In this document: piece after piece, positions 1 to 7,851 of the stretch
Layout of the letters: every line of letters begins with the position of its first letter
How positions within the stretch are numbered: position 1 is the first letter of the stretch
Origin: Patulibacter sp. SYSU D01012
GTDB taxonomy: Bacteria > Actinomycetota > Thermoleophilia > Solirubrobacterales > Solirubrobacteraceae
Direction of reading: 5' to 3'
Length of the DNA stretch: 64,000 nt
NCBI RefSeq assembly: GCF_017916475.1
Contig: NZ_JAFMTB010000002.1
Coordinates: 1,240,001 to 1,304,000, forward strand
Notes under the pieces: model-generated
Told to the model about the DNA's origin: nothing
What the model saw: only the letters and a program-made list of their open reading frames with translations
The model's database searches: none
Translations under genes and position numbers: made by a program

Positions 1-705
1 CAGGTCGACGCCGCCGGCAACAGCGCCGTCACGGCCGCGACCACGGTCGAGCGCCGCGTCGCGGGGCCGGAGACCCCGGCGACGCCGCAGACGCCGACGA
101 CGCCGCAGGGCACGACGCCGACGACGCCGGCCGACCCGCCGCGCAGCGTCCTGGACGCCGCGGAGTGCCCCCGTCCCACGACCGCCGTGACGACCGTCGC
201 GCGCGCCGGCGGACGCATCGTCGTGCGCGGGTACTCGTCGAGCCCCCGCGGGACGAAGCTCGCGGTGATCGACGGACGCAACCGCCGCGTCGGCACGGCC
301 GTCGTCGGCGCTGACGGCCGCTTCGGCATCCGCGTGGCGCCGACGGCGAAGCTGCGCCGCAACGACGTGCGCTACCGCGTCGTCGACCGGGGGCGCAGCT
401 CGATCGGCGTCCAGCTGCACCGCGCCAACGCGCTCACCGCCGTCCGACGCTCCGGCGGGACGGTCACCCTGCGGGGCCGCGTGGACCTGCGGCGCATCGG
501 GCGCGCGCGCTCCATCCTGGCGTTCGGCGGCGCCGGCGCGTGCCCCGACCCGCGCGGCACGCTGCGGCCCGTCGGGCGCGCCCGCATCGACGCCAAGGGC
601 CGCTACCGCCTGACGGTGCGCGCCGAGGCGACCGGACGCCTGCTGGTCGGCACCCGCGTGCGCGGCAGCCGCGCCTCGGCCCGCAGCGCCTACGTGGTCC
701 GCTGA
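1..705 (+). CDS. C-terminal part of a secreted or surface protein (5' end outside window)
   Basis: The frame is open from base 1 to the TGA at 703-705, so the start lies upstream and 234 residues are visible. The first residues (QVDAAGNSAVTAATTV) look like the last strand of a bacterial Ig-like repeat. A Pro/Thr linker follows (TPATPQTPTTPQGTTPTTP, about residues 25-44), then a domain of about 180 residues rich in Val, Arg and Gly that reads as beta-sheet. The domain has two Cys (in AAECPRP and GAGACPDP) that could form a disulfide, which fits an exported protein. A GTG at 187 is in frame but lies inside the linker/domain boundary and is an unlikely start. I do not recognise the C-terminal domain. 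A strong hairpin follows the stop. Confidence 0.7.
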   Translation, partial: QVDAAGNSAVTAATTVERRVAGPETPATPQTPTTPQGTTPTTPADPPRSVLDAAECPRPTTAVTTVARAGGRIVVRGYSSSPRGTKLAVIDGRNRRVGTAVVGADGRFGIRVAPTAKLRRNDVRYRVVDRGRSSIGVQLHRANALTAVRRSGGTVTLRGRVDLRRIGRARSILAFGGAGACPDPRGTLRPVGRARIDAKGRYRLTVRAEATGRLLVGTRVRGSRASARSAYVVR

Positions 706-712
706 CCGGCGC

Positions 713-738
713 CGGGGGCGGGCCGCCGCCCGCCCCCG
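713..738. terminator. Perfect 11-bp hairpin after the surface-protein gene
   Basis: Bases 713-723 pair perfectly with 728-738 around a 4-base loop, eight bases after the stop codon. There is no T-run, as is common in very GC-rich actinobacteria. Terminator function is inferred from position and strength. Confidence 0.5.
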
Positions 739-751
739 CCCGCCGGCTCCT

Positions 752-809
752 CCCCCGGCGGCCCCTCGGCGGCGACGGTGGCCCGCTGCCGCCGAGGGGC
801 CGCCGGGGG
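752..809. terminator. 22-bp perfect inverted repeat upstream of acs
   Basis: Bases 752-773 are the exact reverse complement of 788-809, with a 14-base loop (774-787). It lies between the surface-protein stop (705) and acs (980). It could terminate upstream transcription or sit in the acs leader as an attenuator. No poly-T tract follows it. Confidence 0.5.
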
Positions 810-979
810 CGCGGAACGCAACGTCCGTGCAGCGTTGGCGCGCCACATCGCCCGTTCGGCGGGCCCGCGCCCGCCGCGACGCTCTGTGCGCTCGCGCACC
901 CATGTAGGTTCGAGGTCGAGGCCGCGCCCACCGCGCGTCGCCGCCCTTCCCCGCCCCGATCTCGACGGAGGACCCCGAG

Positions 980-2962
980 ATGAGCACCGAGACCCCGAGG
1001 ACCCTGACGGAGGACGGCGTCGAAGCCCGCCTGAGCGAGCTGCTCGGCCAGGAGCGCTTCACGCCGCCGGCCCCGTTCGCCGCGCAGGCCGAGATCACGG
1101 ACCCCGAGCTGCGCGCCCGCGCGGCCGCCGATCCCGTCGCCTACTGGGAGGAGCAGGCCCGCCAGCTGCGCTGGAGCCAGGAGTGGACGACGGCCCTGAA
1201 CGAGGACGACGCCCCCTTCTACCGCTGGTTCGAGGGCGGCCGGATCAACGTCTCGGACAACTGCCTGGACCGCCACGTCGAGGCCGGCCGCGGCGACCGG
1301 GTCGCCTACCACTGGCACGGCGAGGAGGGCGAGACGCGCGACGTCACGTACGCCGAGCTGCTGGACCAGACCGCCCGCTTCGCCGGCGCGCTGCGGCAGC
1401 TCGGGGTGCAGCAGGGCGACGTCGTCGGGATCTACCTGCCGATGATCCCCGAGGTCGTCGTCGCGATGCTCGCGTGCACCCGCATCGGCGCGGTGCACAA
1501 CGTCGTCTTCGGCGGCTTCTCGGCCGGGTCGGTCGCCGAGCGCATGGAGGTCTCGGGCGCGAAGGTGCTCGTCACCGCCGACGGCTCGCGCCGCAAGGGC
1601 AAGACCACGGCCGTCAAGCCCGAGGTCGACCGCACCATGGGCCAGCTCGACGGCCTGGAGAAGATCGTCGTCGTCCGCCACGCCGGCCTGGACGACACCC
1701 CGATGACCGACGGGCGCGACGTCTTCTTCGACGAGGTCGTCGCCGCGGCGGAGCCGGTCGATCCGGAGCCGCTCGACGCCGAGGCGCCGATGTTCATCCT
1801 GTACTCCTCCGGCTCGACGGCGAAGCCGAAGGGGATCCAGCACACGACCGGCGGCTACCTGACCGGCGTGACGACGACGCTGCGCCAGGTCTTCGACCTG
1901 CAGGACGACGACGTCTACTGGTGCTCGGCCGACGTCGGCTGGATCACCGGCCACTCCTACATCGTCTACGGCCCGCTCGCGAACGGCGTCACCTCGGTGA
2001 TGTACGAGGGCGCCCCGGACTACCCGCACCAGGGCATCTGGTGGGAGCTGATCGCCAAGCGCGGCGTGACGAAGTTCTACACCGCTCCGACGGCGATCCG
2101 GGCGGCCATGAAGTGGGGAGTGGAGCACGTCGCGCCGCACGACCTGTCGTCGCTCAAGCTGCTCGGGTCGGTCGGCGAGCCGATCAACCCGAAGGCCTGG
2201 CTCTGGTACTGGCACGTCGTCGGCGGTGAGCGCTGCCCCGTCGTCGACACGTGGTGGCAGACGGAGACGGGCGCGATGATGATCACGACGCTGCCGGGCG
2301 TCGACGACGCGAAGCCCGGGTCGGCCGGCACGCCGCTGCCCGGCATCGACGTGCAGGTGCTCGACGCCGAGACCGGCGAGCGCGTGACCGAAGGGGAGGG
2401 CCTGCTGGCCATCCCCCGCCCGTGGCCGTCGATGCTGCGCACGCTGTACCAGGACCCCGACCGCTACGTGTCGACGTACTGGTCCCGCTTCGGCGAGACG
2501 ACGTACTTCGTCGGCGACTCGGCCCGCATCGACGCGGACGGCTACATCTGGGTCATCGGGCGCGTCGACGACGTCATCAACGTCTCCGGCCACCGCCTGT
2601 CGACCGCGGAGGTCGAGTCCGCGATCGTCGCCCACCCCCACGTCGCCGAGGCCGCCGTCGTGGCGAAGGCCGACGACCTGACCGGCCAGGCGATCGTCGC
2701 CTACGTGACGCTGAACGGCGACACGGAGGGCTCCGACCGGATCGAGGCCGAGGTCAACCAGCACATCGCGGACCGCATCGGCAAGCTCGCCCGCCCCAAG
2801 CGGATCGTCTGGACGAGCGACCTGCCGAAGACCCGCTCGGGCAAGATCATGCGCCGCCTGCTGCGCGACATCGCCGAGGAGCGCGACCTGGGCGACGTCA
2901 CCACGCTCGCCGACCCGAGCGTCGTCACCACCCTGCAGGACCGCTGGGGCGCCGGCGCCTGA
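980..2962 (+). CDS. acs: Acetyl-CoA synthetase (AMP-forming)
   Basis: 660 residues, full length for the family. It activates acetate through acetyl-AMP to acetyl-CoA in the cytosol. The adenylate-forming motifs are present in order: the phosphate-binding loop YSSGSTAKPKG, the WWQTETG motif, the hinge-region IGRVDDVINVSGHRL, and the C-terminal KTRSGKIMRR. Lys622 of the last motif is the catalytic lysine whose acetylation normally regulates these enzymes. The ATG at 980 has GGAGG 8 bases upstream, which fixes the start. The gene looks monocistronic: a 22-bp hairpin lies upstream and a 10-bp hairpin downstream. It could salvage acetate, including any made by the aldolase/ALDH operon at 33730-44435. 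The phosphate loop reads STAKPKG where STGKPKG is more usual; this looks like a tolerated variant. Confidence 0.96.
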   Translation: MSTETPRTLTEDGVEARLSELLGQERFTPPAPFAAQAEITDPELRARAAADPVAYWEEQARQLRWSQEWTTALNEDDAPFYRWFEGGRINVSDNCLDRHVEAGRGDRVAYHWHGEEGETRDVTYAELLDQTARFAGALRQLGVQQGDVVGIYLPMIPEVVVAMLACTRIGAVHNVVFGGFSAGSVAERMEVSGAKVLVTADGSRRKGKTTAVKPEVDRTMGQLDGLEKIVVVRHAGLDDTPMTDGRDVFFDEVVAAAEPVDPEPLDAEAPMFILYSSGSTAKPKGIQHTTGGYLTGVTTTLRQVFDLQDDDVYWCSADVGWITGHSYIVYGPLANGVTSVMYEGAPDYPHQGIWWELIAKRGVTKFYTAPTAIRAAMKWGVEHVAPHDLSSLKLLGSVGEPINPKAWLWYWHVVGGERCPVVDTWWQTETGAMMITTLPGVDDAKPGSAGTPLPGIDVQVLDAETGERVTEGEGLLAIPRPWPSMLRTLYQDPDRYVSTYWSRFGETTYFVGDSARIDADGYIWVIGRVDDVINVSGHRLSTAEVESAIVAHPHVAEAAVVAKADDLTGQAIVAYVTLNGDTEGSDRIEAEVNQHIADRIGKLARPKRIVWTSDLPKTRSGKIMRRLLRDIAEERDLGDVTTLADPSVVTTLQDRWGAGA

Positions 2963-2968
2963 GCCGCC

Positions 2969-3002
2969 GCCGGTCGGGGCGCACGACGGCGTCCCGACCG
3001 GC
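2969..3002 (+). terminator. Hairpin after acs
   Basis: Bases 2969-2978 pair perfectly (10 bp) with 2993-3002, with a 14-base loop, six bases after the acs stop. There is no T-tract. Its position and strength suggest it is the acs terminator. Confidence 0.5.
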
Positions 3003-3080
3003 CCGCCGCGCGGCCGGCCGGCAACGGCCCGCCCGCCGCGGGCCGCGCTCGGCGCCGGGCCGTAGGATCGCCCCACGCCC

Positions 3081-3713
3081 GTGCCCGCCGTCGCGCTCAT
3101 CGGCGCCCTCTGCGCCCTGGTCCTCCTGCTGCCCGTCCGGGTGTGGCTGCAACGCCGCTGGACCGGCGGCACCGGCATCGTGCTCGCGCGCGCCGCCCCC
3201 GGCCCCCCGCGGCGTGCGGCCGCGCTGCTGGGCGGCGGCACGCTCCTCGTCGGGCTGGGCCCCGGGCTGCACCTGCTCGGCGTGGCGTGGGACTGGACGC
3301 CCGGGGACGTCGTCGTCACCCGCCTGGTCGGCGCGGCGCTGCTGGCCTGCGGGACCGGCTGGGCGTTCTGGGCGCAGCTCGTCATGCGGGACGCCTGGCG
3401 GGTGGGCCAGGACGAGGCCGAGCGGCTGCCGCTCGTCACGACCGGCCCGTTCGCCCGCGCCCGCCATCCGATCTACGGCGGGATGGTGGCGATCGGCCTG
3501 GGCGTGACCCTGCTGGACCCGACGTACCCCGGGCTGCTCGGCGTGCTGGCGCTGGGCGCCGGCGCGGCCGTCCAGGCGCTGCGCGTGGAGGAGCCGCACC
3601 TGCGGGACCGGCACGGGCTGGAGTACCACGCATGGGCGCGCCGCACCGGGCGATTCCTCCCGCCGATCGAACGGTCGTCCAGAGACGCCCCGCGCGGGCG
3701 ATCGACGCTGTAG
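3081..3713 (+). CDS. Isoprenylcysteine carboxyl methyltransferase-like membrane methyltransferase
   Basis: 210 residues with four to five hydrophobic segments: one at the N-terminus (residues 3-21), then around 45-65, 75-100 and 135-160. The C-terminal half has the hallmark of the ICMT/PEMT-like family: GPFARARHPIYGG, then EEPHLRDRHGLEYHAWARRTGRFLP. The RHP and the E-(x)n-Y-(x)n-R-F-P pattern are the SAM-binding and active-site features of these bacterial integral membrane methyltransferases. The bacterial members usually have unknown substrates (lipids, small amines or isoprenoid-like acceptors). The GTG at 3081 is the first plausible start and has no clear ribosome-binding site. The gene stands alone between acs and the signalling block. 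Confidence 0.8.
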   Translation: MPAVALIGALCALVLLLPVRVWLQRRWTGGTGIVLARAAPGPPRRAAALLGGGTLLVGLGPGLHLLGVAWDWTPGDVVVTRLVGAALLACGTGWAFWAQLVMRDAWRVGQDEAERLPLVTTGPFARARHPIYGGMVAIGLGVTLLDPTYPGLLGVLALGAGAAVQALRVEEPHLRDRHGLEYHAWARRTGRFLPPIERSSRDAPRGRSTL

Positions 3714-3932
3714 ACGATTTGCTTTCCCACTGGCGGTAGCGTTTCTGCTCCGACGGGTACATCATCCACATCGTGCCGGAGGCGCGCCGGGGGACCGGGC
3801 GCCTGCCGCGAGGAGCATCCGCGGCACCCGGCCCCACGTCCCCGTCCTGAGTCGACGCGTCCGTTCGGAGCCCGTGCCGCCGGCCTCCGACGGCCCGGCC
3901 CGACCGAGCCTCCCGAGCGAAGCGAGCCCATC

Positions 3933-4478
3933 ATGTCCGCACCGTCCCCCTGCCGTGCGATCCCCGTCTCGACCACCGTCCCCCTGGGGCGCCGTCGACG
4001 CGCGCCGCACGCACCGGACGGCGTCGCGACCACCTCGCGGGGGCGCCTGCGCAGCCTGGCGCCCCTGCCGCTCGCCGACCGGGACGGCCACGCGGGCGTG
4101 TCCGTCGTGGTCGCCGACGACAACGAGCGCTTCCGCGAAGGCCTCGTCCGCAGCATCGACACGGACCCCGACGTGCACGTCGTCGGGCAGGCCGGCGACG
4201 GCGCCAGCGCGCTCGAGCTCCTGGTGCGCACCCGACCCGACGTGGCGGTCGTCGACGCGCGGATGCCCGTGCTGGGCGGGATCGAGCTCGCACGCGCGGT
4301 CGCTCAGGTCCCGCTGCTCGAACGGACCCAGGTGGTGCTGCTCAGCGCGACGCTCGACCGGCGCGTGACCGCGGAGGCCGACGACGCCGGCGTGGCGCTC
4401 TGCCTGGACAAGGGGCTCTCGCGCCGCGACATCCGCGAGGCCGTGGTGGCGCTCGCCGGCGAGAACGGCAGGCCGTGA
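3933..4478 (+). CDS. Stand-alone receiver-domain response regulator
   Basis: 181 residues. A poorly conserved N-terminal stretch of about 50 residues precedes a CheY-like receiver. The acidic pair is Asp62-Asp63 (VVADDNERF), the phosphoacceptor is Asp108 (VAVVDARMP) and the conserved lysine lies in CLDKGL. No output domain follows, so it must act by protein contact or as a phosphate sink. An in-frame GTG at 4098 would start exactly at the receiver (SVVVADDN), so the N-terminal stretch may be untranslated. The stop overlaps the following kinase start by 4 bases (GTGA at 4475-4478), so the two should be co-translated. The unusual feature is that the coupled kinase lacks recognisable ATP-binding residues. 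Confidence 0.85.
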   Translation: MSAPSPCRAIPVSTTVPLGRRRRAPHAPDGVATTSRGRLRSLAPLPLADRDGHAGVSVVVADDNERFREGLVRSIDTDPDVHVVGQAGDGASALELLVRTRPDVAVVDARMPVLGGIELARAVAQVPLLERTQVVLLSATLDRRVTAEADDAGVALCLDKGLSRRDIREAVVALAGENGRP

Positions 4479-5755
4479 TCCCGGCGGAGGGCGCGGCGCC
4501 GCGCGGGGGGCGCTCCCTCGGCGCGACGGACGAGGTCGGCCGCTGGCTCTCCGCCGCGGCCGCCCGTCGCGAGCGCTGCCTGCACGTCGTCGTGCGCGGC
4601 GTCGTCGCGGTGGCCGTCGCCGCCGTCGCGGTGTCGCTCGCCGGCCTGACCGCCACGACGGCGCCTCTCCTCGTCGCCGGCGCCGCCTACGTCGCGGGCA
4701 CCTCCGCCCTGCTGTGGCGGCGCGCCCTGCCCGGGACCGGCACGCCGGTCCGGCGCACGGAGGCCCTCGAAGCGCTCGGGGACGTCGTCGCGATCACGGC
4801 GGTCGCCGCCGTCGTCGGCCCCGACCGCCCCGAGCCGCTGCTCTTCCTCTGCGCCGTGCCCGTCGGCTACTGCCTGCGGCTGTCGGCACCGGGCGTCGCC
4901 GCGCTGAGCGTCGCCTGCCTGGCCGGCGCCCTCGCGTGCTGGGCCGCCGCCCTCCTGGCCGGCGACGCGCCGGCCGACAACGGCGCGGTCCTGCTCGTGG
5001 CCTTCGGGCTGGGCTGGTGCGGGCTGATCTCGACCCTCGTCGCCGCCGAGCGGCAGGGCCGCGCCGAGCGCATCGGCGAGCTGGCGGACACGGCCCACGG
5101 GCTGTTGGGCCAGGCGATGGCGGCCGAGGAGCAGGAGCGCCGGCGCGTGGCGGACCTGCTGCACGACGACGTGCTGCAGACGCTGCTGGCGACGCGGCAG
5201 GACGTCGTCGAGGCGATGGACGGCAGCGTCGAGCTGCTGCCCACCGCGGCCCAGGGCCTGGACGCCGTGACGGGGCGCCTGCGCGAGACGGTCCGCGTGC
5301 TGCGCGGCGGCGCCGAGGCCCCGGAGACGGTCGGGGACGGCATCGAGCGGCTGCTCGAGGACGCCGCCGACCGCGCCCGGTTCCACGTCGCCGTCGAGCT
5401 CGACCGCCGCACCGCCCGCCTGGAGCACCCCGTCCTGCTGTCCGTCGTCCGCGACCTCGTCCGCGCCGCCGAGCGGACGAGCGCGCCCTCGCGCGTGTCG
5501 GTCGCCGGCCGCACGACCCAGGGCCGCACCGTCCTCGTCCTGACCCACGACGACCGGCGTCCCGCGCTGGGCGTGCCCGTCCCCGCCGCCGCCGGCGACG
5601 ACGTCGTCCGCGCGGCGGCCGACCGGGCCCGCGCCCTCGGCGGGTCGCTCGTCGCGACCGTCGCCGACGACGGCGAGCGCACGGTCCGCATCTCCCTCCC
5701 CGCCGCCACGGACGCCGACCCGGCGCCCGCCCCCCTGGCTCGCGATCACGGATGA
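4475..5755 (+). CDS. Sensor histidine kinase of NarL/HisKA_3 type with degenerate ATPase domain
   Basis: 426 residues. About six hydrophobic segments fill residues 35-190, which suggests an integral-membrane sensor. The dimerisation/phosphoacceptor helix follows, with ERRRVADLLHDDVLQ placing the phosphorylatable His at residue 230, a classic HisKA_3 arrangement. The region that should be the HATPase domain (about 305-415) lacks the expected residues. The N-box position reads RDLVRAAERTSAPSRV without the Asn, and the G1 position reads LTHDDRRPALG instead of DxGxG. The last strand (RTVRISLPA) is kept, so the fold may persist without ATP binding. The start is GTG 4475, overlapping the receiver gene. 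It may be a pseudokinase acting as a phosphatase, scaffold or phosphotransfer partner. Compare the intact kinase at 8556-9815. Confidence 0.8.
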   Translation: MIPAEGAAPRGGRSLGATDEVGRWLSAAAARRERCLHVVVRGVVAVAVAAVAVSLAGLTATTAPLLVAGAAYVAGTSALLWRRALPGTGTPVRRTEALEALGDVVAITAVAAVVGPDRPEPLLFLCAVPVGYCLRLSAPGVAALSVACLAGALACWAAALLAGDAPADNGAVLLVAFGLGWCGLISTLVAAERQGRAERIGELADTAHGLLGQAMAAEEQERRRVADLLHDDVLQTLLATRQDVVEAMDGSVELLPTAAQGLDAVTGRLRETVRVLRGGAEAPETVGDGIERLLEDAADRARFHVAVELDRRTARLEHPVLLSVVRDLVRAAERTSAPSRVSVAGRTTQGRTVLVLTHDDRRPALGVPVPAAAGDDVVRAAADRARALGGSLVATVADDGERTVRISLPAATDADPAPAPLARDHG

Positions 5756-5777
5756 CCACCCCGAAGAGGCACCCACC

Positions 5778-6647
5778 ATGTCCGACTCGCCCAGCCTGCC
5801 GTCCGATCCGCGGGAGCTCGAGGCCGCGCTCCAGCGCGTCGCCCAGCTCGTCGCCGCCAACGAGCGCGACGTCCGTCGCCGCCAGCGCGCCCTGCAGCTG
5901 GCCCTGGAGGAGCGCGCCGCCGAGCTCGACGACATCGCCCGCGGCCTGAGCGCGGCCGCGGCGCAGATCGCCCGCGAGCGCGACCGCCTGCAGTCCTTGC
6001 CGCCGATCGTCGCCGAGCCCGCCGGGCCGGCGGCCGCCCCCGCCGACGCGGCGATCCCCGCCGTCCCGTCGACGCCGTCGCCGGCCGGAGGCGCCCCCGC
6101 CCCGTCCGCGGCGACGGCCGCCCCGGCGCCCGCCCCCTCGGAGCCGGGGCCCGGCACGCCGGCCCGCGACGCCGCGTCCTGGGGCGGGCTCGACGGCACG
6201 CCGCGGGACGGGCACGACAGCGGCGACGGCGGCGGTGCGCCGGCCCACGGCGGATCCCCGCGCCCGGACGGCGCCGACGCGGCTCCCGCCGGGCCGGACG
6301 CGGAGGACGCCGGCCCGTCCGCGGACGCGGACGGCGCCGACGGGGGCGACGGCCCGCGGTCGTCCGCCCCGCCGGAGGACGGCGCGGCGGACGAGATGCC
6401 GGTCGTCGCGGAGAGCGCGGACGGCGTGCCCGCCTCCGACCCGCCGGAGAAGCTGGACGGGGCCCGTGTCGTCGCGCTGTCGATGGCGGCGGGCGGCTCG
6501 TCCCGGGAGGAGGTCGACGCGTACGTGCGCGACGAGCTCGGCATCGCCGACCGCCAGGCGCTGCTGGACTACGTCTTCGGCACGTCGACGCCGGCGTCCG
6601 TCGTCCCCAGCTGGCCGCCCCGCCGCCGCTGGCGCGGCGCCCGCTAG
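5778..6647 (+). CDS. Coiled-coil protein with disordered middle and helical C-terminal module
   Basis: 289 residues, not recognised as a named family. Residues about 8-75 form a charged helix (QRVAQLVAANERDVRRRQ, then LEERAAELDDIARG) that looks like a coiled coil. Residues about 78-220 are Pro, Ala, Asp and Gly rich and almost certainly disordered. The last 65 residues contain a compact helical module (LDGARVVALSMAAGGSSREE, then VDAYVRDELGIADRQALLDY) resembling short helical tails I associate with other actinobacterial coiled-coil proteins; I cannot confirm this. No signal peptide or membrane segment is visible. It starts 22 bases after the kinase stop and probably belongs to the same transcript, which hints at a link to that signalling pair. 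Confidence 0.7.
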   Translation: MSDSPSLPSDPRELEAALQRVAQLVAANERDVRRRQRALQLALEERAAELDDIARGLSAAAAQIARERDRLQSLPPIVAEPAGPAAAPADAAIPAVPSTPSPAGGAPAPSAATAAPAPAPSEPGPGTPARDAASWGGLDGTPRDGHDSGDGGGAPAHGGSPRPDGADAAPAGPDAEDAGPSADADGADGGDGPRSSAPPEDGAADEMPVVAESADGVPASDPPEKLDGARVVALSMAAGGSSREEVDAYVRDELGIADRQALLDYVFGTSTPASVVPSWPPRRRWRGAR

Positions 6648-6672
6648 GGCGACGGGCGCCACCGAGCCGCGC

Positions 6673-7686
6673 TCAGCGCCCGACGCGGCGCCCGCGGGTC
6701 ACGGCGTAGCCCACCGACAGGAGCAGGGCGGCGAGGGCGCCGACGAGCGCGAGGACGACGAAGGACGACGACGCCGCGCGGGTGACGGCCGAGGGCCGCG
6801 CGTCGTCGAGTCCGCCGCGGAGCACGCCGCCGGCGCCCGTCTCGCCGTAGCCGACGCCCGTGGGGCCGTCCGGGTCGCCACCCGGATCCGGCTCGCACGG
6901 CGGCGCGAGCGCGGCCCCGACGCCCGTCTCGCCGTAGCCGGCGCCGGTGGGCCCGTCGGGATCGGCCGTCGCGCTGGCCCCGCCCGTCCCGTCCGGAGCG
7001 TCGTCCGCGGCGCCGCCGGGACCGGCCGGGTCCAGGACGCCGCCCGCCCCCGTCTCGCCGTAGCCCGTCGCCGTCGGGCCGTCCGGGTCGCCGCACGCGG
7101 GGTCGAGCACGCCGCCCACGCCCGTCTCGCCGTAGCCGGCGCCGGTCGGGCCGTCGGGGTCGCCGCCGTCCGCCGCCCGGCCGCGGACGCCGCCCGCCCG
7201 GGCGGCCGCCGCGGCGCCGTCGCCGGCCCCGCCGTCGGCCGTCGCGCCGTCCGCCTCGCGCCCGGGGTCCGCCGCCCGCGTGCCCCCGGCATCCGGGTCG
7301 CGGGCAGCGCCGGCGCCATCCGCGTCCCCGCGCGCCGCAGCCCGGCCGCCGGCCGCGTCGTCGGCGCCGGCCGTCTCGCCCCCGGCGCCCGGGCGGGCGT
7401 CGTCACGTCGGTCGCGGGAGGCGCCGGCCGCCGCGCCGCCGCCCACGATCGGCGCGCCGGAGCCCCCCGGCTCCGGCGCACCGGTGCCGGCCGCTCCCTC
7501 GCCGTCCTCCGACGTCTCCCCCAACGCGATGCTGCGGTCGGACGGCCTGCCGGCCGGCACCGGGTCCCCCGACCCGCCGCCAGCCGCCTGCCAGACCGCC
7601 GTGATCGCGAGCAGCGTGAGGATGAGGAGCGCGGCGGCGGCCAGGGCGACGGCGCCGCCGCCAGGGGCGGCGGGCCGCCGGCTCAC
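6673..7686 (-). CDS. Two-membrane-span protein with four YGETG-type repeats
   Basis: 337 residues with a GTG start at 7686. An N-terminal hydrophobic segment (residues about 12-34) and a C-terminal one (about 305-330, ending in the basic tail RGRRVGR) bracket a Gly/Ala/Asp-rich extracytoplasmic stretch. The distal part holds four copies of DPDGPTGxGYGETGxG; the linkers after copies one and three each carry a Cys (DPACG, PPCEP). The last copy runs straight into the C-terminal membrane span. I know no family with this repeat. The layout (signal anchor, disordered stalk, repeats, C-terminal span and positive tail) suggests a cell-surface protein held at the membrane. It converges with the coiled-coil gene (25-bp gap) and is followed upstream by the LuxR-type regulator in the same orientation. 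Confidence 0.65.
   Translation of the reverse strand: MSRRPAAPGGGAVALAAAALLILTLLAITAVWQAAGGGSGDPVPAGRPSDRSIALGETSEDGEGAAGTGAPEPGGSGAPIVGGGAAAGASRDRRDDARPGAGGETAGADDAAGGRAAARGDADGAGAARDPDAGGTRAADPGREADGATADGGAGDGAAAAARAGGVRGRAADGGDPDGPTGAGYGETGVGGVLDPACGDPDGPTATGYGETGAGGVLDPAGPGGAADDAPDGTGGASATADPDGPTGAGYGETGVGAALAPPCEPDPGGDPDGPTGVGYGETGAGGVLRGGLDDARPSAVTRAASSSFVVLALVGALAALLLSVGYAVTRGRRVGR
6833..7166 (-). repeat. Four coding repeats of the DPDGPTG-GYGETG motif
   Basis: Copies lie near 7119-7166, 7037-7092, 6919-6964 and 6833-6890. The unit core is 14-16 residues and the spacers differ in length (from about 6 to about 25 residues). The DNA of the copies is also highly similar, which points to recent duplication. 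Confidence 0.75.
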
Positions 7687-7851
7687 GACCGCGCCCGGGT
7701 CGACGCGGGATTCGGGACGAGCACGGATCCAGGCACCCGGCCATCGTGCCGCCGGCGGACGCCCGCACCCATCCGGCCGTCGGGCGGTGTGCCGGGGGAC
7801 CGGGGAGCGACGAGCGGCGGACCCGGCGCTCCCCCGGTCGGACGACCGCGG

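Noticed and set aside
464-3439. 991-codon open frame on the minus strand across acs
   Set aside because: It is antisense to a clear acetyl-CoA synthetase and the translation is Arg/Ala/Pro/Gly-rich with no motif. Long antisense frames are expected at 75% GC.
3714-3932. Stress-sigma-factor promoter (GTTT...GGGTA) ahead of the receiver gene
   Set aside because: The spacing between GTTT and GGGTA is only about 10 bases, too short for the known promoter class.
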